From Apiotrichum sp. Y4204 (taxonomy: Eukaryota; Basidiomycota; Tremellomycetes; Trichosporonales; Trichosporonaceae), in the NCBI GenBank assembly GCA_025531455.1, contig JAMYHL010000019.1, forward strand, positions 248,001 through 312,000: 64,000 nucleotides of DNA. Direction: 5' to 3'. The notes beneath the pieces were generated by a model, which was given only the letters and a program-made list of their open reading frames with translations, was not told the DNA's origin and did no database searches. A program made the position numbers and the translations under genes. The first letter of the stretch is position 1, and each line of letters begins with the position of its first letter. Positions 32,791 to 44,585 of the stretch are shown here, in pieces.

Positions 32791-35700
32791 ATGTGCCCCG
32801 GTCACGCACCGCCACCTGTCGCTGTCGACCACCCGGCCTTCTTTGACGAGCACGAGGACGACGGGCGTATCCCGCGCTCCGCTGTGCCCTCGCCTGACCC
32901 GCCGTCGCAGCCATCGCCGGACTCGGAGACGCCCCCGGCCTCGCACGCATCGCCGTCGTTCTCATTCCACGAGGAGCGCCGTCTGCTCAATGCCGACGAG
33001 TACTGGCTCACACACAAGCTCTCGCGCCTCCCACCGCCGAGCGTCGCCACTTCGCCTACTACCTCTGCGAGCTTTGGGGATCAGCGGGATGGTTCCGCAT
33101 CCGCGTGCGCCCGCACGCTCCAGTACGACGACGCCGAGGGCGCTGAGGCGCTCGAAGCTAATCGGCCGCTCGCTCCCCTCCGCCAGAGCACGATGCTCAC
33201 CCCCTCGCTTCCCGAGGACGGTGGGCTAGACCCATCACGTATTCTTTACCACCGCCAGGAGCGGGACCGTGACGAACGGATGGAGATCGTGGAGGAGAAC
33301 AGGGAGCGTCTGCTCGACCAAATGTCCTCTCTCCCGCTGGCCGGCGGTGGCGGCGAACATGTTGTTGACACCGGTGAGTCACCTGTGGCGACTCTGACAG
33401 ATGTGACAACATCCCACGGAGGATGGTGACATGCGGTGAATGCATAGCGCACGAGTCCGAGCGTTCCTCGGTGATCTCGTTCATTGCCCCACTGCGGAAT
33501 GCATTTCACAGGGTTCTCGTCCCGCCCAGCTGCTGACCATCAGTGAAAGCCTTCGCAGAGTCAGGAGTTGGGAGTGAACTCGAGGCGCTCTAGTGAGTAG
33601 GATGTGACTGACACATGCACTGACATCAGTGCCGCGTTCTCCAAATGTCTTGCGCTTCGAGACAAGTACATAGAGCTCTCGAACCAGCGGCTTGGTGACA
33701 ACCCGCGCGACAATGACGGCGTGTTTAAAGGGTTCGCCGATGGAACTGGCGACGTGATGGGTCTCAAACCAGACCTCGATCCTGAGCGATGCGAGCTGCC
33801 TGACGGGGATGGAAGCAACGCATGGAAGATGAACCCTCCGCCGCCTGCGCCCCACTGGAAGTGGACAGGCGACAAGCCCGAGCACCAAAAGGACGGTGAG
33901 GTGGTACCGCACCACGGACATGTCAAGCCGTCGACCACTACCCCGGAATTCGACCCCTCCTCCTGCGATGTCCCCGGGCCCGAACCTGAGGCAGACCGCT
34001 GCACTTTCCAGCTCAACGATGAAGGGGTCTTCCAAGTTGTCCCAGTCAAGTCGAAGGACGGGGAGCAGCCCAAGCCCATCTCGCGCGTACCCCGGCTCAA
34101 GGAATACTACATGGACCTCGAGTACCTTCTCGGTGTCTGCTCAGATGGCCCAGCGAAGTCATTCGCCTTCCGTCGCCTCAAGTACCTTGCGTCCAAGTGG
34201 TCGCTGTACACTCTCCTGAACGAGTACCAGGAGCTGGCAGACATGAAGGCTGTACCCCACCGTGACTTCTACAATGTTCGTAAGGTCGACACCCATATTC
34301 ACCATTCAGCGTCCATGAACCAGAAGCACTTGCTCCGCTTCATCAAGTCCAAGCTGCGCAAGTGTCCAAACGTGGGTATTAGGTCAAAACGCTACTAACT
34401 CAAACAGGAGATCGTTATTCACCGTGATGGAAAGGATCTTACCCTCGCCCAGGTGTTCGAGTCACTGAACCTTACCGCGTACGACCTCTCTATCGACACG
34501 CTCGACATGCACGCGCACCAGGAGTTCCATCGCTTTGATCGCTTTAACAACCGTTACAACCCCACGGGGTCGTCACGTCTTCGTGAAATCTTCCTCAAGA
34601 CCGACAACCTCCTCCAGGGCTCTTACCTTGCGGAGCTCACCAAGGGTGGGTGATGGTCTGCCACATGTGCTCACAACCAGAACTCATCGCCGATTTGGAA
34701 CAGAGCAAATACCAGAACTCGGAGTGGCGGCTGTCCATCTACGGCCGCAACATCAACGAGTGGGACAAGCTGGCCAAATGGGTTGTGAACAACAAGCTCG
34801 TCTCGCACAACGTGCGCTGGCTTATCCAGGTACCTCGCTTGTACGAGGTGTTCAAAGGCAGCGGCTTGGTGAACAACTTTGAGGATGTTGTGAAGAGTAC
34901 GTGTTACCTATCTTGACCTCGCTAACTCTCAGACGTTTTCCAGCCGCTGTTCGAGGTCACAGCCGACCCATCGTCGCACCCCGAGCTGCACATCTTTCTG
35001 CAGCGCGTGGTCGGCTTCGACTCTGTCGACGACGAGTCCAAGCCGGAGCGCCGTTTGTACCGCAAGTTCCCGACTGCGCAGATGTGGGACACGAACCAGA
35101 GCCCTCCCTACTCGTACTGGATCTACTACATGTACGCGAACATTGCATCGCTCAACGCATGGCGCAAGAAGCGTGGCTTTAGTGAGTGACGAAGCCTGTT
35201 TGAGATACTGACGATAGGCACATTCGTTCTCCGCCCGCACTGCGGAGAGGCAGGCGACCCCGACCACCTCTCCTCCGCCTTCCTCACCTCGCACTCAATC
35301 TCGCATGGTATTCTCCTGCGCAAGGTTCCTGCCCTGCAGTATCTCTTCTACCTGAAGCAGATTGGCCTCGCGATGTCCCCCCTCTCCAACAACGCCCTTT
35401 TCCTTACATACGAGCGCAATCCGTTCAAGGACTTTTTCAAGATAGGCATGAACGTCTCGCTCTCCACCGACGACCCTCTCCAGTTTCACTTCACTGCCCA
35501 GCACTTGCTTGAAGAGTACTCGTGCGCGACCCAGATCTACAAGCTCACCGCTGCGGACATGTGCGAGCTCGCGCGCAACTCGGTGGTTCAGTCGGGTTGG
35601 GAGATGCAGGTTAAAAAACATTGGCTCGGGCACAAGTGGTACCTCCCTGGCTCGGCCGGCAACGACATCCACAAGGTGAGTAACAATCTGCGCTAGCATT

Positions 35701-36119
35701 CCTTTGTCCACTCACACCAGACCAACGTCCCCAACATTCGACTTTCGTACCGGCACGCGACGCTCCTCGAGGAGCTGACGCTGATCCAGCATGGACACCT
35801 GACTCCCTCTACCACGCCGATGCCGATGCGCGCCGGCGCAAACGGCATCGACCCCTCGACGGGTGTCCACTCGTCACACGCGTCTACCGTCGCCGCCGCG
35901 GCGATGCACCAGACCAAAGCGCACGTGCTGGACGGTACGCGGCCCACGCTCGTCGGCGGCGCGTCCGTACTGCACAACCGCCACAGGAGGCGAAGCCAGA
36001 GCCTGGGCTCCAAGACAAGCGGATTCGCCATGACTCAGGCGCATGATGAGCCTAAGGAGAACCTGGAGAAGGCGGAGGATAAGGAAGCCGGGGCGCAGGC
36101 GACGGCGGCTAAGAACTAG
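32791..36119 (+). CDS. AMD1: AMP deaminase
   Basis: Converts AMP to IMP in the purine nucleotide cycle; zinc enzyme, cytosolic. Exons 32791-33373, 33559-33592, 33630-34371, 34408-34645, 34681-34896, 34933-35181, 35218-35675, 35721-36119 give 972 residues. The N-terminal third is Pro/Ser-rich and low complexity (regulatory in this family). The deaminase fold shows [13 protein letters not shown] (metal-binding His pair), [24 protein letters not shown] with catalytic His/Glu, and [13 protein letters not shown] with metal and catalytic Asp residues. Exon 2 is only 34 nt ([11 protein letters not shown]), and intron 1 is 185 nt and contains a possible cassette exon. The C-terminal tail after [10 protein letters not shown] is Ala/His/Lys-rich. 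Confidence 0.95.
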
Positions 36120-36537
36120 ATCCGAGCAGTAGGGACGTATCTGTAGCATTTATGCACCCGCCTTAGAGTGTACTGTATCACGAGCGGCCACCTAGAGTAC
36201 AGTCTCACTGTCTAAGAGCGGTGTATGAGGGTGCAGAGACGCGACAGGACCCCCTCAGGCAATGGGGCCAAGCGGGAGATGCCCTCATATCCTCGCCGCA
36301 TCGCACTGCTCGATGCAAGCTGGCCCTGACCGCTTTCGCACTCGACTCTTTGCTTCTCGAACCTATTTCATCCTGGCATTGCTCTAACACCTTTCGAGCA
36401 TATGAACGTCTCACTGTCCCCCCGTCACTCACCAGACTTCACGACCGACCAGCGAGACACCCACACCCTCCAGCCCAGCTCCGTGGACACGCATACGGGA
36501 ACCCACTATCCAGCACCCTCAAAAAGGAAATCTCCCA
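36120..36537. other. AMD1 3' flank
   Basis: No gene seen. Contains the T-tract (AAAAA at 36521-36525 on the plus strand) that would terminate the minus-strand tRNA-Met gene. Confidence 0.5.
36521..36525 (-). terminator. Pol III terminator of the tRNA-Met gene
   Basis: TTTTT on the minus strand, 12 nt past the 3' end of the tRNA. Confidence 0.7.
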
Positions 36538-36614
36538 TATCGCCAGCAGGTTTCGATCCTGCGATCTCCAGGTATCCGTATGAGCCTGGCGCCGTCCCAC
36601 TAGGCCATAGCGAT
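36538..36614 (-). tRNA. tRNA-Met (CAU), probably initiator, with a 5-nt anticodon-loop insertion
   Basis: The acceptor stem ATCGCTA pairs with TGGCGAT (one G-T wobble), giving A1-U72 and discriminator A. The D arm contains AGTGGGA. Anticodon stem CCAGG/CCTGG encloses CTCATA plus CGGAT plus A, so anticodon CAT sits at the right place and CGGAT falls at the canonical intron site after position 37. The T stem GCAGG/CCTGC has the loop ATCGAAA, with A54 instead of T54, the eukaryotic initiator signature. Mature length without the insert is 72. A T-run follows on the transcribed strand. Confidence 0.85.
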
Positions 36615-37080
36615 ATTACGGAGGTGAGTTCGGCGTCGGCGTCGGGTGGCGATCGTCAGAGCTGGACTGGGAATCTTAGCGCTGATTTAGTGATTTGGTG
36701 ATAAGATAAGGAGTCGGAATGTACTAACCCGAGGACTAGGCGCTTCTACATTCAATTCACCGCCCTTTCTCTCGTCGAGCCCCCTGTCCTCACCCGCATG
36801 TCCGTAGAAAGCGTGGCGCGACGAGACAGCAAGGAGGTACCTTTCTCGAACTGTGGTGTAAATTCAATGCTAGGACGGACACCTGCCGATCCATAGAGCT
36901 CGGAACCTGCCAATCAAACGAGCTGCTCTTTTTGGTCCTTCGTCCGCTCCATGTGTGCCATGGTCAACCTTTGTTGCATCCAGGGGCTCCTATCTACGTT
37001 CCACGCTCGAATCTGTAATGTGTCCAACGGTGGAAAGAACCTGGAGCAGTAAATCAGCAAAAAGCGAGCTGTTACACTCA
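36615..37080. other. Spacer between tRNA genes
   Basis: No gene seen; includes the upstream region of tRNA-Met and the T-run terminator of the following minus-strand tRNA-Glu (plus-strand AAAAA near 37058-37062). Confidence 0.5.
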
Positions 37081-37166
37081 TTCTCCTGCCGGGATTCGAA
37101 CCCGGGTCGATCGCGGGCTTTTCATTCACTGAAAGGCGACTAGATTAACCCCTATCCTACAGGAGA
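37081..37166 (-). tRNA. tRNA-Glu (UUC) with a 14-nt intron
   Basis: Acceptor TCTCCTG/CAGGAGA, discriminator A; D arm GGAT-AGGGGTTA-ATCT; anticodon stem GTCGC/GCGAT; anticodon TTC in CTTTCA; intron GTGAATGAAAAGCC before the last loop base; T arm CCGGG-TTCGAAT-CCCGG. All stems pair. A T-run follows on the minus strand. Confidence 0.93.
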
Positions 37167-37433
37167 TAGGAATCTGAAATTGAAAATTCCAGCTCAGTTT
37201 TATACCCCTCGCGCCCCGCCGATCTCATCCTCGTTCTTCTCCGTTCTTCCTCTGATTTCTTCGCAATGTCGAAGGGCTCTCCACTACGTCTTGATCCTCC
37301 TCGTCTCTCCCCACAAACTCATGTGGCGTACTTCCACCCCTGCACTACCAGTCCAAGGTTCCGAATCCGAGTCTACCAGTTTCGAGTCCTGGGCACTGCT
37401 CGAGATCGCTCTTCCGCGAGCGCGAGCACCCTC

Positions 37434-37517
37434 TCTCTTGTAGGATAGGGGTTAATCTAGTCGCCTTTCACTGCGTGAAGAGCGCGATCGACCCGGGTTC
37501 GAATCCCGGCAAGAGAA
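37434..37517 (+). tRNA. tRNA-Glu (UUC) with a 12-nt intron
   Basis: Head-to-head with the 37166 gene, 267 nt apart. Body identical to it except the acceptor stem (TCTCTTG/CAAGAGA, a compensated pair) and the intron (CTGCGTGAAGAG). Anticodon TTC. A TTTTT terminator lies at about 37531-37535. Confidence 0.93.
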
Positions 37518-37530
37518 CGAGAGAACTGCT

Positions 37531-37535
37531 TTTTG
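37531..37535 (+). terminator. Pol III terminator of the plus-strand tRNA-Glu
   Basis: Run of T about 14 nt past the tRNA 3' end (GAACTGCTTTTTGGG). Confidence 0.65.
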
Positions 37536-37898
37536 GGATGGGAAGCGTGAGGAGAAGACTGCGAAGGGGTGGGAGACGGTCTGAGGACGTAGGGCAGTGG
37601 TGGGAGCGAGAAACGGAGACAGAAACAGCGGCCATGGGCTAGATACCTGAGTTCCCACCCGTGAATTGAGCTCCTGCGTAAGCGGAAGATGGAGTGGTTA
37701 ATGTCGCATCCTATCCGTTCCAGTAAGGGAGGAGGAGGGGGAGAAGGCGGGTTGTAGGTCGGGGCTGCGAGCTCAGTGACGGTGTGAAGGAACCGACTAT
37801 CAGCATGCTATAGGTGCCAAAACGCTTCGCTCATCTATCTGCATGGACAGTTACTACGCTGATACACTAATGCTACACGAAACGCGACTTGATAACGT
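37536..37898. other. Spacer between tRNA-Glu and SPT16
   Basis: 3' flank of SPT16; no gene seen. Confidence 0.5.
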
Positions 37899-40800
37899 CT
37901 AACGGCGGCCACCCTTCTTCTTGCTCTTGCGGTCGTCGTCGGACAGATCGTCGCCCGCCTCCCGGCGCCTGTCGTCCGCCTTCTTGGCCTTCCGCTCAAG
38001 CTCATCCCAGTCGTCGCCGCTCTCGTCGGAGAAGTCGTCCCCGCCGCTTCCAGAGTCGTCCGACTCGTCAGAGTAGCCCTCGGATGAGTCGTCGTCGCTG
38101 CTGCTCGCGTCGCTGCCAAAGTCGTCGCTGTCCTCCTCGAAGACCGAGCCCTCGCTGCTCTCCTCCTCAGATCCAGAGTCGCCGCTGCCAGTAAGGAAGT
38201 CCCAGCCTCCGTCGAGGTAGAACTGGTAAGGGTTATCGTTGATCGTCTTCATGATAGCCGGCCACGACAGGTTGACCGGTCCTTCCGAGATGGGTATGTC
38301 GACCGAGTCGAGCCACTCCTTAACATTGTCGAGGTGTACGACAGGAATGGAGTTGATGGACACCGGGTGCTTCTTAAAGTCATTGAGCACAAAGACCATG
38401 TCGAAGGCTTTGAGACCAAACTGGACACGCTCGAAGTGGACAATCTCGACCTCAGATAGGGTAATGACGGTCGGTGGCCACTCGGAGAGGTGGACAAGAC
38501 AGTCGGTGGTGGGCATGAGGACAACATTGGTACGGTTGGGGACACCGTTGAAGCCCAGTTCACGGAAGGGGACATCGACCTCAAGTTCGTACTGCTGAGC
38601 CTGCGCAGCATCGGAAATGCGCTTCGCAAACGATTGGAACATCTTGTCGAGCTCCTGGCGACGGCGGCGGTCCTCGCGTTCCTGCTCTATCTCGTCCTCG
38701 TCACCGTACCGTGCCTTGCGACGCTTTCCCGTCGTCTCGTCGAAGTTCATATCCGATACCTCACGGTAGAACTGAACGTCGAGGGTCTTCTTCTTACCGA
38801 TCATGATCGGCGCCTTGAGGTGGACGTGAAGCAACACAATAAGCTCCTTTTCGCTTGGCTGGAAAAACAGGTGCTTGATATTGCTGAACAACAGGTCGAT
38901 GCGGGAGCCGGGGCCATCAGGACGGAAACGAATACCGTTCTGGTGAATCTCGAGATTGCCGTCCGATTTTTTGCCTTCGGTGGATGGGCGGGGGAAGACG
39001 TGCTTGAGTATGTAAGGGTGACGACCCTTGATCTCAATGAGCTTCTCCTGCTCAATGACATCCGCCATCTCCTTGCGCTCCGCCTCACGCTTAGTCGCCG
39101 CCTTCTTCAGAGCCGTGATCTGCTCAAATACCTTCATGATGTGGCGCTGATCCTTGGACCGGAAGGTAAGCGAGCGAATAAACGTTGCGTCAGGGTCTTC
39201 AAACGGCATGTCCTCCTTCTTGCCAGCAATCTGGCCCGGGGATTGGAAGTTGATGCGCAGCGCAATGTGAGAAGACTCCTCGACCTTGGTCACATTCTTG
39301 ACGGTTGAGATGTGGAAGGGAGTGGCGAAGCCGTTGATCGGGAGAAGAATAGTCTGGCGCTGTTCGTCGACCCAAATACGTCGGTCCTGCACGATGCTGG
39401 GTAGCTGCTCCTCACGACGGTACGACTCGTAACGTTTGACCACGTTGTTCTGGGCAGAGTCCTTGCCGACACCGCCGTTCGCCCACTTTTTCAGACCGTC
39501 CGCATTGCGCTGAGCATGGAGTTCCATTTGGTGAGCTTTGATACGCTGTTCCGTGGTGGACACAATCTGCTGCTGGGCGCCACGAGTTGCCTTGCCGCCC
39601 GCGACACCACCACGAGTCTTAGCAGGTGATTTGTGCGTGCTGCCGTTCGCTTTGCCGTTCGACTTGGAGGATGGTTTAACCTTGGGTTTCACATCCACTG
39701 GTTCCTCCTCTTCGTCGTCCAGCTCCATGACCACATCGCGAAGCTTGGTGCAGCCCTCCGTGAGGAAAGTACCGCTGTCAATGCCAACCTTGACGGTATC
39801 CGAGAGGATGAGGCTGTACGCGCCCTTCTTGTCTTGCAGGTTGCTGAGACCAAGAGTAACGACGAGAATCATGTTCTCCTTCAGCGTGCGGTCGTTCTTG
39901 GGTGCGAGGAGGAAAGCACTGTCGCGGTATTCAAGGCCAGTCTGACGTCAGTTGTGCTTCAAGAAAGGGGTGACTCACGGCAAAGCCAATGTTCTTCACA
40001 AATGCGTCACCGAGACCCTTGCCTTGCAGCAACGAGGCAGCGTGGTTGTAGACATCCTTAACTACCGTTCCCTCTTTGAGCATCTTGAGGACCTCTTGGC
40101 GGACTTCGAGTAGAATCTGGAAGTTGGCCTCCTGCTTCTTGGTCGGGCTGATCATAAAGGTACGGGCCATGCTGGCACAGTACGACTTGTAGCGAATTCC
40201 GAGACTCGAAAGGATCACGCCGGGCTTGAGGTTTTGATCGTTCGAATAGGCGGAGACGCGAAGATCATATTGGCCACCAGACTGGATAATCGGAGAGAAG
40301 ATCCAGTCAGTGTTCGTGAAGTCCACATCCTTCAGCTGGGGGTTTTTGTTCCAGAGCTTCATGTCCGCGGCCTTCTCGTCATTGCCAATCTTCTCCTCGA
40401 TCAATTGCGCAAACGCCTCGTGGGTGATTTTCGTACCACGGTCAATCAAGGCCTCCATCTTGGACTTGAAGTAGTTGTTCATGCAGGTAGAGGTGAGGCG
40501 GGCGGCAGTGATAGTCGCGTTCTGCCGTCAGCAACGAGCGGGCGACAAGGACCCACCATCTCCTCCACATCCTTTGCCGCAAGGAGCGCCGAAACAGCCG
40601 CAGTCACGTCGACGAACTGAACACCCGCCTTCGAAGCGGACACCCTTGTTGTCAGCTTCATGCCATACACCCATTAGTGGAGAACACGCACGCAGAGTTC
40701 CACTCGTCTGCAAGCTTCCCGGTAGCCTTGTCCTTCGGGAGATTGCCAACCTTGGAGTCGCCGAGCTCCAGCACAAGGTCGGGCATAACGCTTGCTGTGG

Positions 40801-41336
40801 ATTCATCCTTGGGAGCTCTCACGCGCACATCGATCTCGATGCCTCCCTGAGACTCCAGCTGACGAAGGATTTTGGCTAAATGGTCAGCTTTGCTGAACGC
40901 GTATCTTAGTCCACTCACCCTTCGAAGAGCTGCACACAAAGGTGATCTTGCGTGACGCCTTCCAGAACATTATCAAAGTGGAGGGAAACTCGAATCCAAG
41001 CAGCCATGTCTGTTGTGTGAGCACATGGTGAGTGACGATATGCGGTAGACTGACCTGGATTGCAGCAGACTTGTTGAACTGAGGTGCGTCATCGGTGGCG
41101 TCTCCTACGAGCACCTGGAGCGCAGCGGTCTCCCCAAGCGATGCAATTTCATCCGGAGAGGCCTAGTGTGTTTAAAGCAGGAAGAGCAACGCGTCGAGAT
41201 CACGGAATGGAGGAGCAATGTCAGTAATCACGACGATCCAAAGAAGAAGCGCAACCGTAGTACCCACATCCCAGGTTTCGAAGAGCTTCCGTGCCCTGGT
41301 GAAGAAGACAACCGAGTCGAGCTTGACGTCTGACAT
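37899..41336 (-). CDS. SPT16: FACT histone chaperone large subunit
   Basis: Large subunit of FACT, which disassembles and rebuilds nucleosomes ahead of and behind polymerases in the nucleus. Exons 41336-41268, 41162-41055, 41009-40919, 40875-40692, 40644-40557, 40521-39979, 39941-37899 give 1041 residues, the family's normal size. The N-terminal aminopeptidase-like lobe (MSDVKLDSVVFFTRARKLF) lacks catalytic function in the family. NATITAARLTSTCMNNYFK and IFSPIIQSGGQYDLRVSA mark the peptidase-like domain; GRHPYILKHVFPRPSTEGKK and KHLFFQPSEKELIVLLHVHL are the dimerisation/PH-like domain blocks. The C-terminal 120 residues are the expected Asp/Glu/Ser-rich histone-binding tail, ending in a basic KSKKKGGRR. 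It is divergent from the kelch gene. Confidence 0.97.
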
Positions 41337-41842
41337 GGCTGTGGGAGGCGTACAAGTTTGTCCGGAGCGAGAGTGGAAAGTTCACCTAGATCGAGGTGAA
41401 ATTTTGTAGTACGCCGTCCGCCAGTGCCGTCCCGTGACCGTCCTGTGTGATCCTAACGAGGAGATTACCGGTGGGAGACACAGAGAGAGCGAGAGAGACG
41501 GGAATGGGGGAGAGAGTTAAGATGAGGATGAGGATAGGCCGAGACTGTGCTCTTGTAATCCGTTGGATGGAGGTTGTTGGGTGGCGCGGTGCAACCGGTG
41601 ATTAAGTACACACAAGGCGCGTGCCCGAACGCGTCCACCGTCATCATCTCCGGAGAATTCGGCATTATCCCCGTGTGGCGGCCCTGCTCTCAGGCCAGAC
41701 CTCCACTTTCGGTCTCCGCAACTTTCTGGTCAACCTGAGATGACGATGACGATATCGATGGATACTCTTTCCAGACCTCTTCGAAAGTGCGACACAACTA
41801 CATACGTATCTTACGCGATCCCACGGTTTGAGAGACACAGTT
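41337..41842. promoter_or_regulatory. Divergent promoter region SPT16 / kelch gene
   Basis: 506 nt between two head-to-head start codons. A GAGAGA-rich block at 41478-41512 is CT-rich on the SPT16 strand. No open frame of note. Confidence 0.55.
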
Positions 41843-44312
41843 ATGGCTCCCGGGAAGAAAACAGCTGGTAAAGCAGCGGCCAAGGCGGCCAAGAAGGAGA
41901 AACAGGCGTCCAAAGCGGCCAAGAAGGAGGCGGCGCTCATCAAGTCCAAGGGCGGCAAGGGAAAGGCTAAAGAGGCAGACGACGAGGAAGACCTCGATGC
42001 CATTCTGGATAGGTACAAGGCCGAGCTCGCAGCTGTGAGTCATTTGGCTGAATTCATCTTTAACCTGTGTCTAGCTCGCCGCCAACACGGTTACGACACT
42101 TGAGAGTCCACCTCCGCCGCGCACTGGTGCGCTGTTCCTGCCGTCGCCGTCTACTGCGTCTTCAGAGAGCAACCACCTGTATCTTCTGTTTGGAGAGTAC
42201 TTTGACGGATCTCGCGCAACTTTCTACAACTCCACACTGCGCTATGACATTGCCAAGGACGAGTGGAAGGAGTACAAGAGTGGTACGGCTCCTGCACCTC
42301 GCAGCTCCGCGGCCGGTGTAGCAGGAGCAGGTCTCGGAGACGGCGGTGGAATTCTTATTTTTGGTGGGTCAGGACAAGAGCAACAAACTGACTTGGCCAG
42401 GTGGTGAATATGCGAGTCCGACACAGACCAGCTTCCACCATTACAAGGACATGTGGCTGTTCTCGTGCAAAACACACGCCTGGGACAAGATCGACTTTAA
42501 GCGTGGCCCTTCGGGGCGCAGTGGTCACCGGTAGGCCCTTGAGCTCTCCTACAGGAATATCACTGACCTCAGAATGGTGCTCTGGAAGCAATATGTGATT
42601 CTGTTCGGCGGTTTCATTGACGTCGGCGTGAAAAGTGAGTGCGCACAAGATCACACCTGACAACAGCCAACTACCTTTCTGATCTCTGGATCTTTGACCT
42701 CGAGACTTACAAATGGCACCAAATTGAGCACATTGATAAGGATCGCGCACCAGGGTAAGTTGGCTGACCCCCTTGGTTTCAATAACTAACATTGCAGACC
42801 GCGTAGCGGCTTCTCCTTCATCCCGTGCCCCGAAGGTGCCATCCTGTATGGCGGCTACAGGAAGGAATACGTGAAGGGCACTCGGCCGAAAGGTGTTCCA
42901 CTTGACGATGCATGGCTTCTCCGGTGGGTTACAATGTGGGGTCAATTTCTTACCCTGCAGAATGGATACCGAATTGCCGAAGATCAAATGGGAACGCCGC
43001 AAGAAAGTCGGTTACGCTCCTACACTCCGTTCCGGTGCCACTATGGCTTATTGGGCGAGCAAGGGCATGGGCGTTCTGTTTGGCGGTGTTCTTGATGAGG
43101 AGAACGACGAGGAAAGTATGGAGAGTGTCTTCTACAATGACCTGTGCGTTTATGTGCAGGACACTACTGATCTTTTCAGATACGCGTATAACCCCGCAGG
43201 GAACGGGCGCTGGAGCAGCCTCAACCTCAAAAAGAAAAAGAAGATGGGCGGCAAGCGAAGAGCGAAGAAGGCTGTTGTTGAGGCCAAGGAGGAAGAAGAG
43301 ATGGAGGTTGACGATGGCGATGAAGATGGAGGAGAGGTACGCCGATCTGTCGTAGGTTAAAGCTAACCCTCAGGACGCCGATGGAGACGTCCCTGTTCCC
43401 GCTTCGTCACCCTCTCCTGCACCCGAGCCGGTAGACGACGACGATGACCCCGATGATCCTCAAAAGACGATTCCTCTCACCCGTTACAACACCATGTTGG
43501 CAATTGCCAAGAATACGTTGTTTATGTGAGTTGCACCATTCCAGCCCCTTTAACTTTGCAGCTATGGTGGAATCTACGAGACAAACAATCCAGCGCGAGA
43601 ATACACCTTGGACGATTTTGTCACGCTAAACCTGGAGAAGTTGGACCGTTTCAACCATATCCGCGGGACAGGTCTCGACGAACTCGAGTGGATGGGCAGC
43701 GACGACGAGGACGGCGGCATGTCTGACTCTGACGATGAGGATGACGATGAGAGCAGCAGTGATGAGGAGGAGGAGCTGGCGGCACTGGATGACGACGACG
43801 AGGACGACGATGCGAGGGAGGCCCGCCACGCTGCATTGTCTCAGGCGGAGAGGGTAAGCCCCAATATTGTGACTGTAAGCTGACAACTAGGACGCTCTTC
43901 GTAAAGAGGCAACCAAGTTCATGGGCGTCGCCAAGGATACAACTCGTACGGAGGAGGACGTCTTGTCCACTCCTCTCCCGGGAGAGAATCTGCGCATGTT
44001 CTACGCGGTATGTCTCATTGAATCAACCAGTTCTAACATACAGCGCACGCGCGACTATTGGGCTGGCACAGCGTATGAGAGCAGTGGCAGTCGAGGGAAA
44101 GCGCTCCGACGCGAGGGTTTCCGTAAGCTACCTACCTATCAGCCGGTGCTGACAATTCAGAACTGGCGTCAACACGGTATGAAGAGTACCGTCCTCTCCT
44201 TGAGGAAATCGAACGTATCCAGCGCGAGGCGGAGCTCGACGCTACAGCCGTGGCGGCGAGCAAGCGTACAGCTATGGGTGTCGTCGGAGAGGGTGGAAGG
44301 AACAGGCGTTGA
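41843..44312 (+). CDS. KEL3: Kelch-repeat protein, Kel3/KLHDC4 type
   Basis: Thirteen exons: 41843-42034, 42075-42363, 42401-42530, 42573-42634, 42667-42754, 42798-42923, 42961-43143, 43180-43336, 43374-43525, 43562-43853, 43891-44007, 44044-44122, 44161-44312; 672 residues. A Lys/Ala-rich N-terminus (MAPGKKTAGKAAAKAAKK) precedes a six-bladed kelch propeller with blades marked by HLYLLFGEYFDG, GGILIFGGEY, YVILFGGFIDVG, GAILYGGYRKEYVKG, GVLFGGVLDEEN and NTLFIYGGIYE. An acidic linker after blade six and a basic C-terminus end it. Yeast Kel3 and human KLHDC4 have this architecture; their function is poorly known. Introns are only 35-44 nt. The start was chosen at MAPGKK; a second ATG-like opening 15 nt upstream is weaker. 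Confidence 0.85.
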
Positions 44313-44585
44313 TCTGCCCCAACTCTATACATCTACCATATCTTTGCATTCACGCATATTGCATCTTGATCGTGTGCACGAAACATTGTCAAGATGCATG
44401 TCACGTGATCTTTCTGCGGCGGGATGTGCGGGAAGGATGTCACTGTAACCTCCACGCAAACACGCTGCCAGAACGCCACATGACACATTACGCGTCCGAG
44501 GAGGTCGTGCACAATCAGATTCGTGTTCTTCTCACTTGACAGTCACTTTCAACCACCTCTTGGCCCACCTCTCCCATAAGTCACG

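Noticed and set aside
38490..39308. A 272-codon plus-strand open frame over SPT16
   Set aside because: Antisense to highly conserved SPT16 sequence; no independent evidence.
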